Source of the DNA: Lathyrus oleraceus
Taxonomy: Eukaryota; Streptophyta; Magnoliopsida; Fabales; Fabaceae
NCBI RefSeq assembly: GCF_024323335.1
Contig: NC_066581.1
Coordinates: forward strand, 441,775,816 to 441,839,815
DNA: 64,000 bases
Direction: 5' to 3'
This document shows, piece after piece, positions 61,601 to 64,000 of the stretch. Within the stretch, counting starts at the first letter, position 1; every line of letters begins with the position of its first letter. Under the pieces are notes generated by a model. That model did no database searches and was not told the DNA's origin. It saw only the letters and a program-made list of their open reading frames with translations. Made by a program: the position numbers and the translations under genes.

Positions 61601-63339
61601 TGATCTGTATTTGATTGCTTTCTCTTCCTCTTGCTTGCAGAAACCAATTGAGATGAAAAGGGAAGTGAATTTCTGGAGTTTGAACTTCCAAACAGAAGAT
61701 GAAGTTCAAGCTCGATCTCAAGAGAAACCTTGCGAAATTGTATGGCAGGGGGTGTTTGAATTGGTCTAGAAAAACTTGGGAAGGGTTTTTTTGATGAATA
61801 ATACGAATCCTTAAGCTTGTTTAAATAGGCAATGCACTTGATATTTGCACCACTTGAAAATTGGCCAATTTTGGAAACTCCTTTGCATGGGTGCATGGGC
61901 AATGATTTGGGCCTTATGAATGATTCAATCCACTTCCAATTCGTGTGCAAAGTGTACTGAATCCATCATATGGAAGCATGCAAAAGAATTTGATCATTTG
62001 AAATCCAATCTTGCCAAAACACTTCCCATAATGAAGCCATGCACAAGTCCCTCAATTTTGATCCAAATGAGATGATCTTGGACTTTTTGGAAAGGTGAGG
62101 TCAAGGGGTACAACTTTCATGTTGAACACCTTTTCATTTGAGGCTTGTATCATGATGAATTTTGAGGTGGAAGTTTGAGAAATCAAACATGTTTGAAATT
62201 TTCTAAGTCCCAAGTCAAATGTTCACTTCTTCCACCTTGAATAACGTTTTCTATGGACTTCAAATGAGAACAGTTCCTTCATCAAAGTTGTATATATTTC
62301 AAACCTCTTCAATTTGGTCACAAAATTTAACCTCATTTGGATTTTTTATGAAGGAGTTATGCATTTTAGAATTTGAGGAAAATCACTTGTTCAATGGCAT
62401 TGGCCCAAAATAACCTATAATGTATCCTCTTGGCACATGCATTTGCAAGTTGAATTGGCACTTAATCCAAACATCAAAGTTGAAGTAGACAACTTGAATT
62501 TGATCATACAATTTTAATGGCTTTCATCTCATAAAAATTGAGCAAGTTATGGTCTTGGGAATTTGACCTCCAAACTAGGGTTCACACAAAATGACCTATA
62601 ATCTTTCACCATCAAAAATGACTTTCCAAGAAAACCTATCTCTTGACTTAAACATGAACATTGTTTGGAATGTCATTTGGAGTAACTTTTATCTTGGAAT
62701 CATTTTCATATGACAAAAATTGTAGGAGATAGGGTCTAGGGAACCCCAATTTTGACCAGTTGACTTTCTCTAGCCAACCACCACGAACCATCTTTCTAGC
62801 TTGACATTCTCTTAACTTTTGGGACTTATGGAGGATCATATATGCCTAATGTGATGTAATGTGAAGTATCCCTTTAAATTTTTTATCAATTGTTGAATAA
62901 ACTTGTTGAAGAAGTCATACAAGATACCCAGATGAATTAGGGTTTCCAAGGCAAACCAACTCCAAACTCTTGATAAATTCTTGATCAAAATGATACGTGA
63001 AGATCATGGGGATCCATATATGATAATTAGAGTCAATGTGAACCAATTCTTGATTGAGCTCCTTGCATTGAGGGTCTTAAAACCTAGATATGAGCCTGAT
63101 AGACATAGGTGAGCATACACACTACCTACAAAAGCAACAAACTATACATTGACATATTTTTGGTATTTTAGTTAGTAAATAAAGAAAAATGAAGTGCGAT
63201 CCAATCAAATGTGCTTGGTGATCTCTCTCAAGTCAAAACCAATAAATGAAGGGTGAGGATGATGCCAAGGTGTGATCCCAATGCCAATGCATATGATGAG
63301 ATAGCATGAGGGATCCTATGGTCAAATTGGCGTCTTATA
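58652..63339 (-). repeat. 5' LTR of Ogre A (3' end deleted)
   Basis: Collinear with the C LTRs but more diverged. Its outer end reads GCGTCTTATA (from GGGTCTTACA) at 63339. A TATA-like TATTTAAA lies at 61820-61827 and the conserved box at 60190. No conserved protein frame is seen. Confidence 0.88.
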
Positions 63340-63741
63340 GCATCCATCTCGGATTCTAGAAGGGATAGCCAAAGGTCATTCTTCAGTTATGAAGCTAAGA
63401 ATTGGTTGTTACAACATTCTTCCATAAATTATAGAGTGTTATGACATCCACCAAAGGGATGGTTGTAACGGTTATCCCACTAATGACCATCAAATCATAC
63501 TTGTGCCATTAAAAATAATAATAAAATGAGTCTCTTGGGATCCTATGGGGAAGGGGAGTAAAAGTATAATAAGGGCCATAGAAAAGGGAGGCATATTCAT
63601 GATGAATAACATAGAAAAGAGTAAAATTACAAGAAACATTGGACCACCAACAATGGTGGCCATGAACTCTATACATAAATAGACACTTCAACCAATCATC
63701 TGAGGGTCTCCCTAACTAATAACAAGGAATTCAACCTTTTA
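63340..63741. other. Unassigned flanking sequence right of A
   Basis: AT-rich, no convincing coding frame and no recognised element ends. It lies between the LTR end of A and a Ty1/copia remnant, so it may be part of the same old copia element, but I cannot show this. Confidence 0.4.
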
Positions 63742-63998
63742 ATGTTTTTAGCAAGAACACACGCAACAATGTATTATGGCTCAGCTATGAATACTGCGGC
63801 ACTTTCTTGTTTCTTGCAATGCTAGAAGACAAGCAAGTTCCCAAGAAAGTGGCAAGTACCTCTGGTACATTTCCTATCCAATATGCACCCAATGAAATCG
63901 AAATTGGTGTACCCAACTAAGTCACAACCCGGTCCCTTGAGTTACCATAAACCCATTAGTTGTATGCTAGACAGATACCTCCTAATGCATTTGACTGC
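63742..63998 (-). pseudogene. Ty1/copia RNase H remnant
   Basis: One minus-strand frame, with three in-frame stops, reads AVKCIRRYL, then KGPGCDLVGYTNFDFIGCIL, DRKCTRGTCHFLG and finally AEP-YIVA. This matches the order of the Ty1/copia RNase H consensus (KRIxRYLKGT, LxGYxDADxAGC, DRKSTSGxxFxLG, STAEAEYxA). Several catalytic residues are changed. It is an old fragment and continues past the right edge of the window. Confidence 0.75.
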
Positions 63999-64000
63999 AC

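Larger units (their letters stand above)
1..63339 (-). mobile_element. Outer Ogre-type Ty3/gypsy retrotransposon A (partial, interrupted by B and C)
   Basis: This is the oldest Ogre copy in the window; its 3' end lies beyond the left edge. Its parts, read from the right, are a 5' LTR remnant (58652-63339), leader, ORF1 (57221-58166, continuing at about 33285-33811 after element C), gag-pro (29710-32971), intron (29449-29709), RT (28413-29448) and, after element B, RNase H and integrase (1-1721). Joining these pieces in order restores collinearity with element C, whose own ORF1 and pol are uninterrupted by other elements. A carries many stops, frameshifts and deletions, fitting the greatest age. 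Its LTR resembles that of C more than that of B. A target-site duplication cannot be tested because the left end is missing. Confidence 0.88.

Noticed and set aside
63340..63741. Possible Ty1/copia LTR or UTR next to the RNase H remnant
   Set aside because: Some phrases look LTR-like but no ends, PBS or PPT could be identified.

Overview
The window looks like one stretch of a large plant nuclear genome made almost wholly of LTR retrotransposons. I see no host gene, no tRNA or rRNA gene and no bacterial feature. The main elements are Ty3/gypsy retrotransposons of the Tat lineage, Ogre type. The evidence is LTRs of 4.7-4.9 kb, a primer-binding site matching the 3' end of tRNA-Arg, an extra ORF1 ahead of gag, a short intron between protease and reverse transcriptase, two consecutive RNase H domains before integrase, and a long 3' untranslated region with repeated motifs. 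Ogre elements of this size are best known from Fabeae legumes (pea, vetch, lentil, faba bean), so that is my best guess for the host. It rests on element type, not on a host gene.

Layout, all elements on the minus strand unless stated. Outer element A enters from the left edge and ends with its 5' LTR at 63339. It is split twice. Ogre B (1722-28412) sits in the RT region of A, with flanking pentamers GGCGC/GGCGA. Ogre C (33812-57220) sits in ORF1 of A, with perfect GTATC duplications. Pieces of A are therefore 1-1721 (RNase H and integrase), 28413-33811 (RT, intron, pro, gag, ORF1 3' part) and 57221-63339 (ORF1 5' part, leader, 5' LTR). The 3' LTR of B is split by plus-strand solo Ogre LTR D (6402-10206, GTAAA duplication). 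The gag of C is split by a 1.4-kb Ty1/copia-like solo LTR E (47308-48723). To the right of A, 63742-63998 holds a decayed Ty1/copia RNase H.

Reading each Ogre in its own direction (right to left): 5' LTR, PBS, untranslated leader, ORF1 (unknown function, C-terminal coiled coil), gag-pro in one frame, a 255-273 bp intron, RT - RNase H - second RNase H - integrase, 3' UTR, PPT, 3' LTR. All copies carry nonsense and frameshift mutations, so none looks autonomous. B keeps a long uninterrupted RNase H-integrase frame (794 codons) and C a 637-codon one. LTRs of B and D belong to one subfamily, those of A and C to another.

The most interesting signals are not genes. (1) Three consecutive stem-loops sit just after the integrase stop codon in both B and C, with compensatory base changes. 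(2) A 42-bp patch inside A's ORF1 is an exact inverted copy of part of C's 5' LTR. (3) Every LTR with an intact 3' end carries a PBS-like nonamer about 60 bp inside that end. (4) A short box is conserved between otherwise diverged LTR subfamilies. (5) D and the B LTR form a multi-kilobase inverted repeat.
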